This document shows positions 45,494-56,849 of a DNA stretch of 64,000 nucleotides, in pieces. Position 1 is the stretch's first letter, and each line of letters opens with the position of its first letter. The translations under genes and the position numbers were made by a program. This DNA comes from Hofstenia miamia (taxonomy: Eukaryota > Xenacoelomorpha > Acoela > Hofsteniidae). Under the pieces are notes generated by a model. The model made no database searches. It was given only the letters and a program-made list of their open reading frames with translations, and was not told where the DNA came from. Location: positions 51,629-115,628 of the forward strand of contig CABFPE010000272.1 in NCBI GenBank assembly GCA_900660155.1, read 5' to 3'.

Positions 45494-47603
45494 CCTATGC
45501 TTGTCTCCTTTAACTTTTCTGTGATAGGGATTAAGATAACTATGAACAGTAGTGGTGCTAAGCTGTCTTCCTGGAATATGACTTGCCTAAACCTCAGCCT
45601 GTGCCTGTCTATCTCAGTCTGCCACTTTCCCATCTCTCTTCCTAGAAACTCAACCCATTTCCATGAAACTCCATCAGCCTCTAGCATCCTCAATACCAAC
45701 CTATGCAATATGCTGTCATATGACTTCCTGTAGTCTATCCATGCTATTGCATCCTATTGTCTTTGCATCCTATTGTCTTTGTCCTACATCCCTTGTGCTC
45801 CTCTGCTATACACCTTTTCTGTTCTAAGTAACACACCAGCCTACTTAAAATCACAGAAGTTCGCAATTTCAAAGTTGTTCACAGACATGTTATTGGCCTG
45901 AAGTTGCTTGCCTCACTGCCTTTCTTTGGGTCCTTCTGTATCAGAAATGTCATTTGCACTACTATCCACTCTGGACACCAACTCACTACACATTCCTCCA
46001 ATGCTACTGCTAGTCTCTCATGAACACTTGTGAACTTCTTCAGCCAATACCCATGTACCTCATCTCTGCCTGGCAATTTCAATTCTTCATCTACTTTAGA
46101 GACTCCTTTAGCTTTGCCATTGTGATTACTTCTTCTTCTTCTGGTCTGAAGCCCTTCTCAATCTGCTCACTCTCTATCTCTGGTCGCTCACTTCCCCATG
46201 TATTCTCTGAAAACCTTACAGCATCTTCCCCTGCTCTAGGTCTAGCCTTTTCTCCTGCATCTAGCTCTTTGTAGAATCTTCGTTCTTGGGTCGCAAACTT
46301 CATATTGTCTCTTGTCTGCTTTGCCCTTGCCCTATATTTTCTCAGTTTCTCAGCTTCTGCAACTAATCTCAAATTAAGCTGTTCTCTTGCAGTTTCTATA
46401 GTCTTCCCTTACCTACCCTGCACATGTCCTGTACTGCCTTACTTGTTTTGATCTTCCCTATTTGCTGCCAAATCTTTGCCAATTTATTTNAGCATACATC
46501 TTCCGGTCGTCCATGTACCATAGGTGACTCACTGCTCTACCATTCTTCTCCATCTTATACCCTATGCCTGTCTCCTTTAACTTTTCTGTGATAGGTATTA
46601 AGCTAACTACAAAACAGTAGTGGTGCTAAGCTGTCTCCCTGGAATATGCCTCGCCTAAACCTCAGCCTGTGCCCGTCTATCTCAGTCTGCCACTTTCCCA
46701 TCTCTCTTCCTAGAAACTCAACCCATTTCCTTGAAACTCCATTGCCCTCTAGCGTTCTCAATACCCATCTATGTGATATGCTGTCATATGCCTTCCTGTA
46801 GGCTATCTATGCCATTGTTAAGTTTGTCTTCCTTCTACAATTCTCCACTACTGCCTGGTCTATTAACAACTGATCTTTGCATCCTATTGTCTTTGTCCTA
46901 CATCCCTTGTGCTCCTCTGCTATCAACCTTTTCTGTTCTAAGTAACACACCAGCCTACTTAAAATCACAGAAGTTCGCAATTTCAAAGTTGTTCACAGAC
47001 ATGTTATTGGCCTGAAGTTGCTTGCCTCACTGCCTTTCTTTGGGTCCTTCTGTATCAGAAATGTCATTTGCACTACCATCCACTCTGGACACCAACTCAC
47101 TACACATTCCTCCAATGCTACTGCTAGTCTCTCATGAACACTTGTGAACTTCTTCAGCCAATACCCATGTACCTCATCTCTGCCTGGCAATTTCAATTCT
47201 TCATCTACTTTAGAGACTCCTTTAGCTTTGCCATTGTGATTACTTCTTCTTCTTCTGGTCTGAAGCCCTTCTCAATCTGCTCACTCTCTATCTCTGGTCG
47301 CTCACTTCCCCATGTATTCTCTGAAAACCTTACAGCATCTTCCCCTGCTCTAGGTCTAGCCTTTTCTCCTGCATCTAGCTCTTTGTAGAATCTTCGTTCT
47401 TGGGTCGCAAACTTCATATTGTCTCTTGTCTGCTTTGCCCTTGCCCTATATTTTCTCAGTTTCTCAGCTTCTGCAACTAATCTCAAATTAAGCTGTTCTC
47501 TTGCAGTTTCTATAGTCTTCCCTTACCTACCCTGCACATGTCCTGTACTGCCTTACTTGTTTTGATCTTCCCTATTTGCTGCCAAATCTTTGCCAATTTA
47601 TTT
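45494..47603 (-). repeat. Near-identical duplicated RT segment joined at one N
   Basis: Unit 1 (45494-46489) repeats unit 2 (46561-47603) almost base for base; corresponding points are 1,114 bp apart over most of the length. Unit 1 ends exactly at the single N at 46490. Unit 1 lacks about 75 bp near 45750-45770. Between them, 46491-46560 holds the YMDD region that unit 1 lacks. Either a tandem duplication or two haplotypes/copies stitched together. Confidence 0.9.
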
Positions 47604-48380
47604 GTTGTCTTTTCTTCTTCATGTCCATGCCTACATTCTTCAGCACCTCCCATGTGCCTGCATACACTAACCTGTTTATCTCTGTTACAGTCTTAGCATC
47701 TATCCTTTCTAATACTTTGTTAACCTTTGCTGTCTCTATTGCTAACTTGCTTTTCTTAACTCCTCTTGGAACTGGCAACCTACTTCTGTCTTCTATTTCA
47801 TTCTTCATTCTTTCCTTGATTGATGTCTCTGTTTCTACAGTTGATGTTTCTTCTGTTTCTACCACTACTGCTACATCTGCCACTTCATTTTCCTTTTGCT
47901 TTGTCCTTTCAGCTTTCCTTTTTCCTTCATTCTCATTCAGTTTTAGCTTTCTGACCTGACCTGCAAGCCTCTGCTCTGTAACTTCTAATCCTGTTTCTTC
48001 TTTGTTCCATTCTTCCAACATTCTCTTCCTATGACCCCTCTCATCTGGTCTGCTTCTTCTGTAACACTCCAATGCTATCCTGTTCTGCTCATCTGTCCAC
48101 TTATGCCATTGTCCATTGGTCTGTGTGGATCCTATACTGCCACTTCTCGAGTCCACACTCCCAATTGTGGAGGCTGCCTGTTGTCCGGAGACTATTAGCA
48201 CCCTCTGACCATTGAAGGCCTGCCAGATACTGAGGGCCTTTGCTCTTTCATGACTTGTCATCAGTGTTTGATTTTGTGTTTGATTTTGAACTCACATTGT
48301 CATAGGAAGTTGCTGACCAAGGCTTTAGAGTGCTTCCCACCCTGTAAACTAAGTCATCCAGTTTTGTAACAATGATCACA

Positions 48381-48427
48381 GTTGCTTAACCTCAGCTTAC
48401 CAATCTGCGTCTTTACCAACTGGGCTA
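48381..48427 (-). promoter_or_regulatory. tRNA-like A box (and weak B box) at the LINE 5' end
   Basis: Minus strand TAGCCCAGTTGG (48427-48416) fits the RNA polymerase III A-box consensus TRGCNNAGYNGG exactly. About 25 nt further, GGTTAAGCAAC (48391-48381) is a partial B box. It lies at the 5' boundary of the LINE next to (ATT)n, so it may be an internal promoter or a tRNA-derived SINE head fused to the LINE. Confidence 0.5.
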
Positions 48428-48436
48428 CCTGTCCAC

Positions 48437-48471
48437 ATTATTATTATTATTATTATCATTATTATTATTAT
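48437..48471. repeat. (ATT)n tract at the LINE 5' end
   Basis: About eleven ATT units with one interruption. Together with 44331-44362 it brackets the LINE. Confidence 0.95.
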
Positions 48472-48522
48472 AGCTCTGTTAATATTGCATAATAACAAAT
48501 TTAATAATTTTCTTTTCATTAG

Positions 48523-48651
48523 ATATTAATGAATGTGCTGAAAATCCTCAAATATGCTCTCACATTGCTAATAGTCAATGTCAAAATAAAGCTCCATCTT
48601 ATGAATGTCAATGCACACCAGGCTACAAAAATCATTCTGGTAAATGTGAAG
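48523..48651 (+). CDS. Calcium-binding EGF module exon 3
   Basis: A 129-nt exon between TTTTCATTAG (48522) and GTAAGC (48652), phase 1-1. With the G from the preceding exon it starts DINEC, the calcium-binding signature, and has spacing C-x6-C-x7-C-x8-C-x1-C-x10-C. CQNKAPSYEC fits the Asn/Asp beta-hydroxylation consensus C-x-[DN]-x4-[FY]-x-C, another calcium-binding EGF trait. Flanking intron sequence (tagctctgttaat upstream) is shared with exon 4, showing that the exon duplicated together with its introns. Confidence 0.9.
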
Positions 48652-49259
48652 GTAAGCTTCAATTCCCTTGAACAATTTTTATTTTAATTTTTATAATTTT
48701 CTACTAAGACTCTAATTAAGCTGTTGTCAGCGTTAAAAAGTTTTCAATTTTTATATATGTAATCATTTTTCCTATCAAAGAATACAAACACGTAGCTTCT
48801 TACAATTTGCGATGCAAATACCTGGTTCTAAATGTAAGTAATGAGTCACGATTTAAGTCAATTTTTAACTTTATGTACAGATTTTTGATTCAGACCTATT
48901 GGAAGCGTAGTGTTGGGTCTGAGTACTTTTTTTACGAGTATGAATACAAGTACCAAATAGTTATTTGGAGAAAGGCCGAGCTTAAGTACATTACATATAT
49001 CTATCTTTTGCTGGCTAGGTTATTACTAATCAAAAACATTGAGAGACACTTTTAATTTCCCTCAGTTTTGGTTGGCTAACATAATGGGACACTGATATAT
49101 GCTTGTGGAGATTGGCCACGGGCTCGTGATCATTTGTATATATATATACGCCTATCAGCGCCACATCATTCTCGATGAGGTAGCAAAAAACAATATTGAA
49201 AGGGCTTTACTTAAAAATGTTATTGTTGCATTTCAAAAATACAATTGAGCAAAAATTTC

Positions 49260-49800
49260 TCAAAGATAATTAACAGGTTCCCAATTCGCATTGATAGTGT
49301 GAGCAGACACTTTGATAAATATTTGCATTGTTCTATCAGTCCACATGTCCTTAGTAACTGAGATTAGATCCAGATTAGTAGTGATGCTAGATAACTTGAA
49401 ACCAGTTTTGTAAGTTTGGTCGAGGTTATCCATTTCCGAGAACATGGATTCCACTTCTGGAGAGTAATGCCCATAAATCTCCGAAAAGAGGGATTTTCAA
49501 CTAAGGATATTGGCAATCCACCTCCAATTATTAAATCCTGGACAAAAGAATTGGTCATTCCGATTTGTTGAGCAGTGCTAGGTTTGTATAGAGAGCTGGT
49601 TTCCAGAGACATATAAGTACATTCAGTGTAGGAACAGAAGTAACTGCAGTACACACTTTCTTCTCATTTTCGTATTTAATATACTGAGTTTCATGTCTCT
49701 TCTTTAAATGTTTAGCAAAATTTGATGTTATTTCTTTTGTCTGAGAAATACATGCATTACAAAATTTACATTTTCACTTGGGCTTTCCATTGCAGTCCGT
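49260..49800 (-). pseudogene. hAT transposase fragment with BED zinc finger
   Basis: From the 5' side on the minus strand: a BED-type finger, CKFCNAC then HLKKRH (about 49775-49690), preceded by a stop; then LPISLVENPSFRRFMG and further on TKDMWTDRTMQ and VSAHTINANWEPV. These match the start of the hAT/ZBED-like transposase core (V-E-N-x-x-F, and the D-x-W-T segment that includes the first catalytic Asp). The C-terminal dimerisation region is missing. Frames are shifted, so it is dead. Confidence 0.82.
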
Positions 49801-50094
49801 ATAGTCTTTATAGCCAAATTAAATAACAGCTGGATAGACAGACATCATTGATTAAACTCAACTAAAAAGAAAATGTGAATAATTGTGTTTACTTAGTGTA
49901 TGTGCAAATTGCAAATACAGAATTGGAAGTATGTATTCGACCACATTGCTATTTTGAATAAATAATGTACATTCATTGGATAGAGTGCGCCTAAAATTAT
50001 AGCTAAGCTTTATTTTAATTAAGAATGGAAAATTTGTTTGTCTAATACCATAGAATATGTAGAATAACCATTGGCTAATAATTGTTAATCAAAA

Positions 50095-51434
50095 TTACAA
50101 AACTTATAATGGAAAAATATATTCGGCCACCTGAACAATTTTTAACAAAAAGTAAATTCAAAATAAAATACTTTAATTAATAATAATTGATGCAATATAA
50201 GCACTTAGCAACAAAATTCTAGTATTTTGTAGGGTTTTCATTTGAGCAAATAACAGCTTCAAGCAGATCAGGGATTGAAGCAAAAAGTTATTCAATAAAG
50301 CTGTTAGGAATGGCATAAAATTGCTTTGTTATTAATCTCCACAGCTCGTCTTCACTGTGAAGAGTATGCTGTCCAATTAGATATTTGACCTCTTTTCACA
50401 TATTTTCGATAATGTTGAGGTCTGGAATTTAGCCTGGCCAGTCATCAAGGATTGTAACCCCATTATTGTGGAGGAAATTTGTCATTTCTTTTGAGGTATG
50501 ACATGGAGCACCATCCAGCTGATATATTGATCCTTTGTGATGAGTGGCAAGAGTTCCTTTTTTAGAATACGAGCATATTAATAGCTTAGAAGAGTATCAA
50601 TGATGTGAACAATCTTGCGAAAGCCACACTTCCATATTGCACTCCATACCATTACAGACTTCCCACCATAATTCATGGCCCCCTGAGTAAGTTGAGGCAA
50701 GAATCTGAACTTCTGCCCAGTTGTTCTTTTTATCAACATTGTTTTCGATGAGTATAGCTCAAATCTTGACTCATCTGAAATTTTAACATTAGACCAATGT
50801 TTAGATGAATTGTTTCTCATTAACTTGGCCCACCTCATCCGGAGTAATCTTTGCTTTGAGGTTAGAAATAGCTTTCTTCTGAAGACTTGCTGTGAACTCG
50901 CTTTGAAAGGTACGCAAAAGCTGATTGGGATGTTTTGGAGATCTTCTTTGGTCTTCTGGACTTTGACTTGGGGGCAATGATATTTTCAGAAGTGAAACAT
51001 CTGATGATATCCCTGACAGTACTTCGAGGTCACTCTACACATCAGGCTAAATTACGTTGAGTCATCCCTTCCAAAAGTTTGGACATAATCAACTTGCAGA
51101 TGGCAAGAGGTACATAACCAGGCATCATATATGGCGACTGTTGTTCAACATTTTCAATATGAATAGACTGAAAAAAGCTCAACAAATCAAATTATTTACA
51201 GTTTCTCAGATTTGGCCAAACACTTTTTTCCAAGAAATTATTAGCTAACTATTAGCATTGTAGCATTTCTTTTTGAGAATCAAAATAAACAGTGATAATT
51301 ATTTCTCAAAATTGATGAATTCCTTTTTCTGCAACACCAAATCTAATCTAAAAATAACTACGATATTCTTGGCGTCAATTTCTTAGAAATATTCATGACA
51401 AATCATGAGTGGCTGAATTCTTTTTTCTAGTACT
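50095..51434 (-). mobile_element. Tc1-like transposon relic nested in the hAT element
   Basis: The transposase on the minus strand is decayed but ordered. A helix-turn-helix part lies near 51075-50940 (MTQRNLA, STVRDIIRCF, SRRPKKISK). The catalytic triad follows: ISDESRF (D, about 50776), QLDGAPCHTSKEM (D, about 50516) and IPDLNIIENM (E, about 50410), a DD34/35E-type spacing. The longest intact piece is 50838-50578. Stops break it, for instance before IPDLN. The ends look like inverted repeats: ATATTCGGCCAC near 50118 and, on the minus strand, GAATTCAGCCACT near 51420. Confidence 0.85.
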
Positions 51435-51800
51435 GTAGAGACATATTTCGGTCGGACGTGAATGTGATCACGTGAGCACTGGAGCCAATAATTTTTTAAC
51501 AATGCCGTTATTTACTGCCAATCACACAATTTTCAGGGGATCTTATCTTAATTACTGAGTGATATCAACGAATAGAACAATATGTAAGGACTTATTAGAG
51601 TTTCTGCTCAATCCCTAGCCATGATATCAATGCGAATTTTGAGAACCTGTTAATGTTTGTCTGTAATTAGACAGAATTTCGCTACGAGTACGAAATTCTG
51701 CAAATGAGTATGAGTATGAGTACTGACGTTATGTACTCAAGTAGTACTTGAGTATGAGTATGACTACTCTTCAACGCGTCACTGATATATATATATATAT

Positions 51801-51819
51801 NNNNNNNNNNNNNNNNNNN
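51801..51819. other. Assembly gap, 19 N
   Basis: The gap is preceded by (AT)n and followed by a 128-bp segment that recurs at 52322-52449. Confidence 0.99.
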
Positions 51820-51947
51820 ACACTTACAATCCGAAATTTATATGCACTCAAAAATACATAAAGCATCAAAATTTGACTTTAATATTTTAATGAAACACAA
51901 ATTCACCAAGATTGCAGAATGAATTTATATTAAGGAAGAGAAACCTA
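51820..51947. repeat. 128-bp direct repeat, copy 1
   Basis: Identical, as far as I can see, to 52322-52449. It starts right after the N gap. See the Penelope-like relic for its coding content. Confidence 0.95.
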
Positions 51948-51985
51948 ATTTAAATACTAAATGTCATCAAAATCTTCACTTGTTT

Positions 51986-52023
<38 letters not shown>

Positions 52024-52049
52024 TTTGCAATAATTTTTCAGGATACCCA

Positions 52050-52449
52050 TTATTTTGTTATTTGCAAAAAACACCAAAAGAAGCTCTAACATCCTCTTCA
52101 TTAAAATACAATTCGCAAGAACACAAAGATAATATATTTTGGAAACTAGAAATCTATATATAATTTAAAAAGAAAACTAAGGAAATCAAGTATTATACCA
52201 ATTTTAAATTCGGAAAAAACATCAAATTTAATTCGTAACAAAGATATAATTAAAAAACCTTTAGTTTCATCAATTGTTTATAAATATAATTGTCAGAAGT
52301 GTGACAAGAACATCTCTATGGACACTTACAATCCGAAATTTATATGCACTCAAAAATACATAAAGCATCAAAATTTGACTTTAATATTTTAATGAAACAC
52401 AAATTCACCAAGATTGCAGAATGAATTTATATTAAGGAAGAGAAACCTA
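52050..52449 (+). pseudogene. Penelope-like element tail with GIY-YIG remains
   Basis: The plus strand reads, with stops, IIPILNSEKTSNLIRNKDI, then SSIVYKYNCQKCDKN and a following TYNPKF. The pattern V-Y-x-(Y/F)-x-C-x-x-C then Y-x-G-x-T is the linker and start of the GIY-YIG nuclease at the C-terminus of Penelope-like retroelements. The RT itself is not visible. The final 128 bp recur at 51820. Confidence 0.6.
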
Positions 52450-53340
52450 TATATATATATATATATATATGCTAATTGATTTCTAAATGAATACACATAA
52501 TGTGTTATTAAAAAAGACGGTAAAATTTTTAAAAGTAATTGTTAAATAACAAATTAAAATATATAGGTTGATCTAATCCCGGATTTATTGAGTGATGTAA
52601 TTTATACTGCGCCTATGCTATCCAGAGCCTCTATAGACTTTGAAATTTTGTATTCAGCACCTCTATGGTAACTTAGTTTTTCAATGTTAATTTATTATTT
52701 TTATAGACAGCATTAGAGAAGAATACACTGGCTCAATTGATTAGCAGGAGGTAAAGAATCACTAGTATTCAGAGTCGCTCGAAATAATACTGCTAGCTTG
52801 ACTCAAATTCCTCTTAAAATAGTGCAAGACCTCTTGCTCAGGAGTGAATTTGAAAATTTCTTTCAATCTAACTGCTAAAACCCATCAATTTATAATTTTC
52901 TTTATGAAAACATGTTGGTAATGGTTATAATCTATTCTATGGAGTAAAAATTAATATACATTTTTTTAACACAAAATATCAAGCCCATTTCGGCCAATTA
53001 GATTTCGTCCCAAGCACAGCCTATGTCCAACCCGGTCCATTTCAATTTCGGCTACTAATGGAATAAATCAAAATATTTTAATGAAAACGCTTTATTATGC
53101 ACTCGAAAAATTTCTTTTAAATTAGAAAGAGTTGATTAGAAAACATGTAAAATTGTAATATTAGAGATAATTAACAATGTGTTCTTTCACTGTGCTACAA
53201 CATGTTGAATTAATGATGACTCATTATAATTGGTGTGCACATAATAATTATTTTTAATTCTAGTGTGTGTGTGTCTACTGTGATATAATAGAGGTAAAAG
53301 AGTCTGGGATATCATTCTTAGTCATTATTTCAAATAAAAT
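52450..53340. other. No gene seen
   Basis: Begins with (AT)n, then AT-rich intronic sequence; no recognisable element except the likely decayed upstream edge of the next feature. Confidence 0.45.
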
Positions 53341-54862
53341 GGTCATCTCATTCTAAGGACCCTGATGGCTTCTGCTATATGTGTGCAAGGTTTATTGGCA
53401 ATCGAAGACGGCAATTTCATGATGCTTTGCAAAATATGTATTAATCATATTTCAAGACTAAATTCTCTGACATAAACAAGCCATTTACGCCATCCTTTTT
53501 ATGTTTCACATACCACAGAAATCTTTATCACTTCCATAGTAATATATCATTTACAATTCCTTTTTGTACACCAGCAATTTGGCAAAAAACAAAAGTCACA
53601 ATGATGGAGGCTGCAAGTTTTGGACAATCAAAAAGCCATGTTTAAATAAAAAGCCTATATACTTTGATTGTAATACCTGCAAATTGCCAAGGACAATTGG
53701 TGAAGATTTAGCTGACAGAGCAATCATAAACAGTTCATCAACATTAAGCTTCAGCAACAGCGATATAGGCCCTATATACACCAGAAATTGTAGAAAGTTC
53801 AAAAATGGAACTCCTCAGTATTTAATGTCTCCGCATGCTTAAAACACACTCAGCTATGTAAAGTAGTTAATCTAATGTCACATACAAATCTATACAATCA
53901 TGAGGTAAGCAATTTCTACATTTATATTCAAAACAAGATGAATTCACATTTTGCCATGATGTTCCCCAGGTATGACATCTCTTGGTATATCATATGCAAA
54001 AGATGATTGGCGTCTTTTTTATTGATGCATTGTGTACACGCCTAAAACTGCATTGATGTTTAAAAATCAGGAAAATCCAGTAATATCAAGAACATTTGCT
54101 CAATCAAGAAACAAGAGAATCTGCGGAGAAACTAATGCAGGTTATTAAATACAAAAACACAACTGGACTGTATTATGTGATCTTAAAGTCCTTAACTCTA
54201 TCTTTGGCTTAAAATCAGGTTATTCAAAATTCCCTTATTTTTATTGCCAATTTTGATAGTTGAATTGTCATCCTGATTTCAATCTTGAGTTCCACTAACT
54301 AGAACATACAGACACTAATTTTGCACCATTAATACCAGTGAGCAAATTAGCCTTACCAGTGATACATATTAAGCTAGGCATTTTCCAACAATTTATTAAA
54401 ATGCTTGGCAGTGACAGTAAAGTGCATTTATATTTGTCAAGGCATTTTCACAAATCTGAGGTGAAATTTAACAATGGTGTTTTCACTGGTCCTGAAATCC
54501 GCAAATTACTGCATGATCCAGAGTTCTCAAGTTTGCTTGATCACCCGCATTTGAACGCAAGGCACTCATTTTGTGATGTTTCAAATAATGTTCTGGGCAA
54601 AAGTGTCAGTGCTTATTGGAAATAAAAGATTGATAAAATGATCTTAGCCTACAATAATGCTGGACTCAATAAAATACCCTCGAAAATGCATCTCCTCTCC
54701 AAACAGAAAAATGAATTTGGACAGTATATTGGCAAAGTTTCTGATCAGTGTGGAGAAAGGTTTCACCAAGAGATGTCTGCTGTTGAACAAATATTTCCGT
54801 TGCATCTATCTAAAGAGCTTATTGTGATTATCTGTGGTCACTTATTTGTAAATGTCAGTTAG
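53340..54862 (+). pseudogene. Decayed multicopy protein of unknown function (TE-associated family)
   Basis: Several frames on the plus strand, in order, resemble a long protein that I know as a very abundant, poorly named family in arthropod and cnidarian genomes. Landmarks: GFCYMCARFI (53370), a cysteine-pair region at 53564-53842, WTVLCDLKVLNSIFGLKSGY (near 54170), LPVIHIKLGIFQQFIKMLGS (54350), VFTGPEIRKLLHDPEF (54480) and QCGERFHQEMSAVEQ (54750). The conserved His/Asp/Glu positions hint at a metal-dependent nuclease or transposase, but this is inference. Stops and frameshifts show it is dead. It lies in the intron between exons 3 and 4. Confidence 0.65.
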
Positions 54863-55570
54863 AGAAATCTACAAAAACGCTTTTGAACTGAATAATTTTG
54901 GACTGATAATATACTTATTGTATTTATTTTATGTAAATTTCTTTATTTGAATAAATGTTCTAGTCTGTTTTTTTTTCAAATGAAATATTTATAAATTTTG
55001 CGTTTGGTTAATAGTTGTTTTAGAATTTTTTTTTAAATTCGTGCACTGTTTTATATATATATAATTATATTAATCCCCAGTCTAAATTAGTTTGCAATAC
55101 TTTGAAAGACTATTAAAGTTTCAAAACAAAAATTTTATTTTTGTGAAAGTAATTGAAAAGTTTTACTGCTGTTTTTTAATTTTTTACAAAGTTTTATAAA
55201 TTTCATTAATTTTTTACAAAGTGACACTTTCCACATTTTGGAAACTATCCATGAATGTTATGACAATTTCATCCAATTGTTGTTCAATAAGATATTCTAT
55301 GATTGAAAATTATTCTTTATAGTAACTAAAATTACCCACTGACAATACACAGCAATGCATCATTTGGCAATAAAAACGACACAATTCATAATACCTAAAT
55401 TCAGTTGATAACATATTCATCCTGACATTTTCAAATACTAAGCATATTCCTATTATTATACATTTATAGCTAAAACATAATTAAATAAAGCAAGAATGAC
55501 AATAAAACATTTAAAATGGTGTAATTGACATTATTTTGTAAACAAGTTTATAAATTTGATAAAATTGCTT
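54863..55570. other. No gene seen
   Basis: AT-rich sequence, with a short duplication (ttttttacaaagt twice near 55180-55220). Confidence 0.5.
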
Positions 55571-56008
55571 TGTATCAGGTTTGATTATGTAATGAAAATA
55601 GAAAGCTAAAATGTTCAGACACACAAGTAGTGTTCATGAACCCCGAGGATACATTTACCGGCCTTTGGGTGGCTGCCTTCAGCATTGTGCAATATATATC
55701 AGCTTCTGCATTAGTGTTACGCCCTGTTCATGAAAATGTGTCTATAAGATAAGTATACAAATAGGGGTTTTTCCCTGTTTAGCTTTCCTATCCATTTGAT
55801 CCACTTAATATCAAACGGCATTAAAATGCTGGATAGCTGACTGTAGGTTAACCATCTATTTTAAATCCAATTTCATGTATGGTATTAAATATAATATAAT
55901 TTATTACACATATGAGGTGTCTGCAAGCACCCTATTAATTATGTTACAATTTATACTAATTAATTGTGGATCATTTAGTTATTTATATTTTGGGCTATTT
56001 AAATGTAG
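55571..56008. mobile_element. LTR-like direct repeat, copy 1
   Basis: Starts TGTATCAGGTTTGATT and is repeated at 59614-60048 (shared ctgccttcagcatt, aataggggtttttc, gtttagctttcctatc, aaccatctattttaaatcc, caagcaccctatta). The pair encloses gag-pol remains, so they are the LTRs of that element. The 3' border lacks a clean CA; similarity ends at ATGTAG. Confidence 0.75.
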
Positions 56009-56849
56009 TCATTCTTGTTTAGCCTCACAGTAATTTAGAATTTAGGTGCAAACTTAAAGGTGCCTTCTCTAACTAAGAAATGCAGTACAATGTAAATTAG
56101 AAATTATTTTTAGTAGGAATTCTACATTACTATTAAGCTATGTAGAACCATTCTTAGATTTTCTATTTTAAGCAAATATACATCCATTAATATTAGATTG
56201 CTCTTTGGATATGAGATCAAATGCTGAACACTTGGAATATATCATACTTGCATATTTACCTTAGAATACCAGCATACATATTATAGAATTAAGCAAAACT
56301 TACCAAGTAATATTTATTCAACAATGATCATATGGAAATTCAAGCATTCCCTGACAAGGACGTTTGCAATCTCTTTACCTGAATTAAATGTAATTTTCAT
56401 TGCATCACATCAGATAACTAAAACAAAAGGTAGAATAATATTACAGAAAACTTAATAATCCAATTACACTATCTTTTACAAAATCTTCATCTATTAAACA
56501 TTCTTTCTAAATTAATCTATTTTAATAAATTATATATAACTTGTTAAAACTAATATTAATATAATCATTAACATAATACATGACAAGAAAAAATTATATT
56601 GCCAGTACTTCAAACTTAAACTTATGTTACATTTTGTAAGTTTTACTTTGAGTAGATGCATTACTAATGACTATGTTAATTGTGAAAGTTATTAGTAATG
56701 ATTTGCTTGGATTAACTGTAATTGCTCTACATTGATAGTGAAATACATCATTGAATAAACTATAAGGCAATCAAATGAGGTAAGCACTAACAGTCTATGA
56801 ACTATTTAACATTAGAAGCATATAATTTATGAAGCTTAAAATCAGAAGC

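Larger units (their letters stand above)
44363..48436 (-). mobile_element. R4/Dong-like LINE with restriction-like endonuclease
   Basis: On the minus strand the domains are in order. First a Myb/SANT-like DNA-binding segment (48170-48000; WTDEQNRIALECYRRSRP). Then an RT: PGRDEVHGYWLKKF and NFRPITCL at about 47000-47190, RRGIFQGDSLAPLLF near 46640, and active-site YMDD in HLWYMDDRKMY near 46500-46540. Last a zinc-knuckle-like CKKECETVDHL segment and a PD-(D/E)xK-type endonuclease (45077-44703; LWDFNIQTSK then RRPDIVVVDKEK), ending in ELGVPK at 44494. This order (DNA binding, RT, C-terminal nuclease) is that of R2/R4-clade LINEs. (TAA)n on both sides agrees with Dong-type target preference. Frameshifts, an N and an internal duplication (see separate entry) mean this copy is inactive as assembled. 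Confidence 0.85.
48908..51783 (-). mobile_element. hAT-like transposon relic, containing a Tc1 relic
   Basis: Likely termini are TAGTGTTGGGTCTGAGTAC on the left (48908) and, on the minus strand, CAGTGACGCGTTGAAGAG at the right (51783). Both subterminal zones share GAGTATGA and AAGTAC motifs. I see no 8-bp target duplication; the right flank is (AT)n. Coding remains lie at 49260-49800. Confidence 0.6.
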
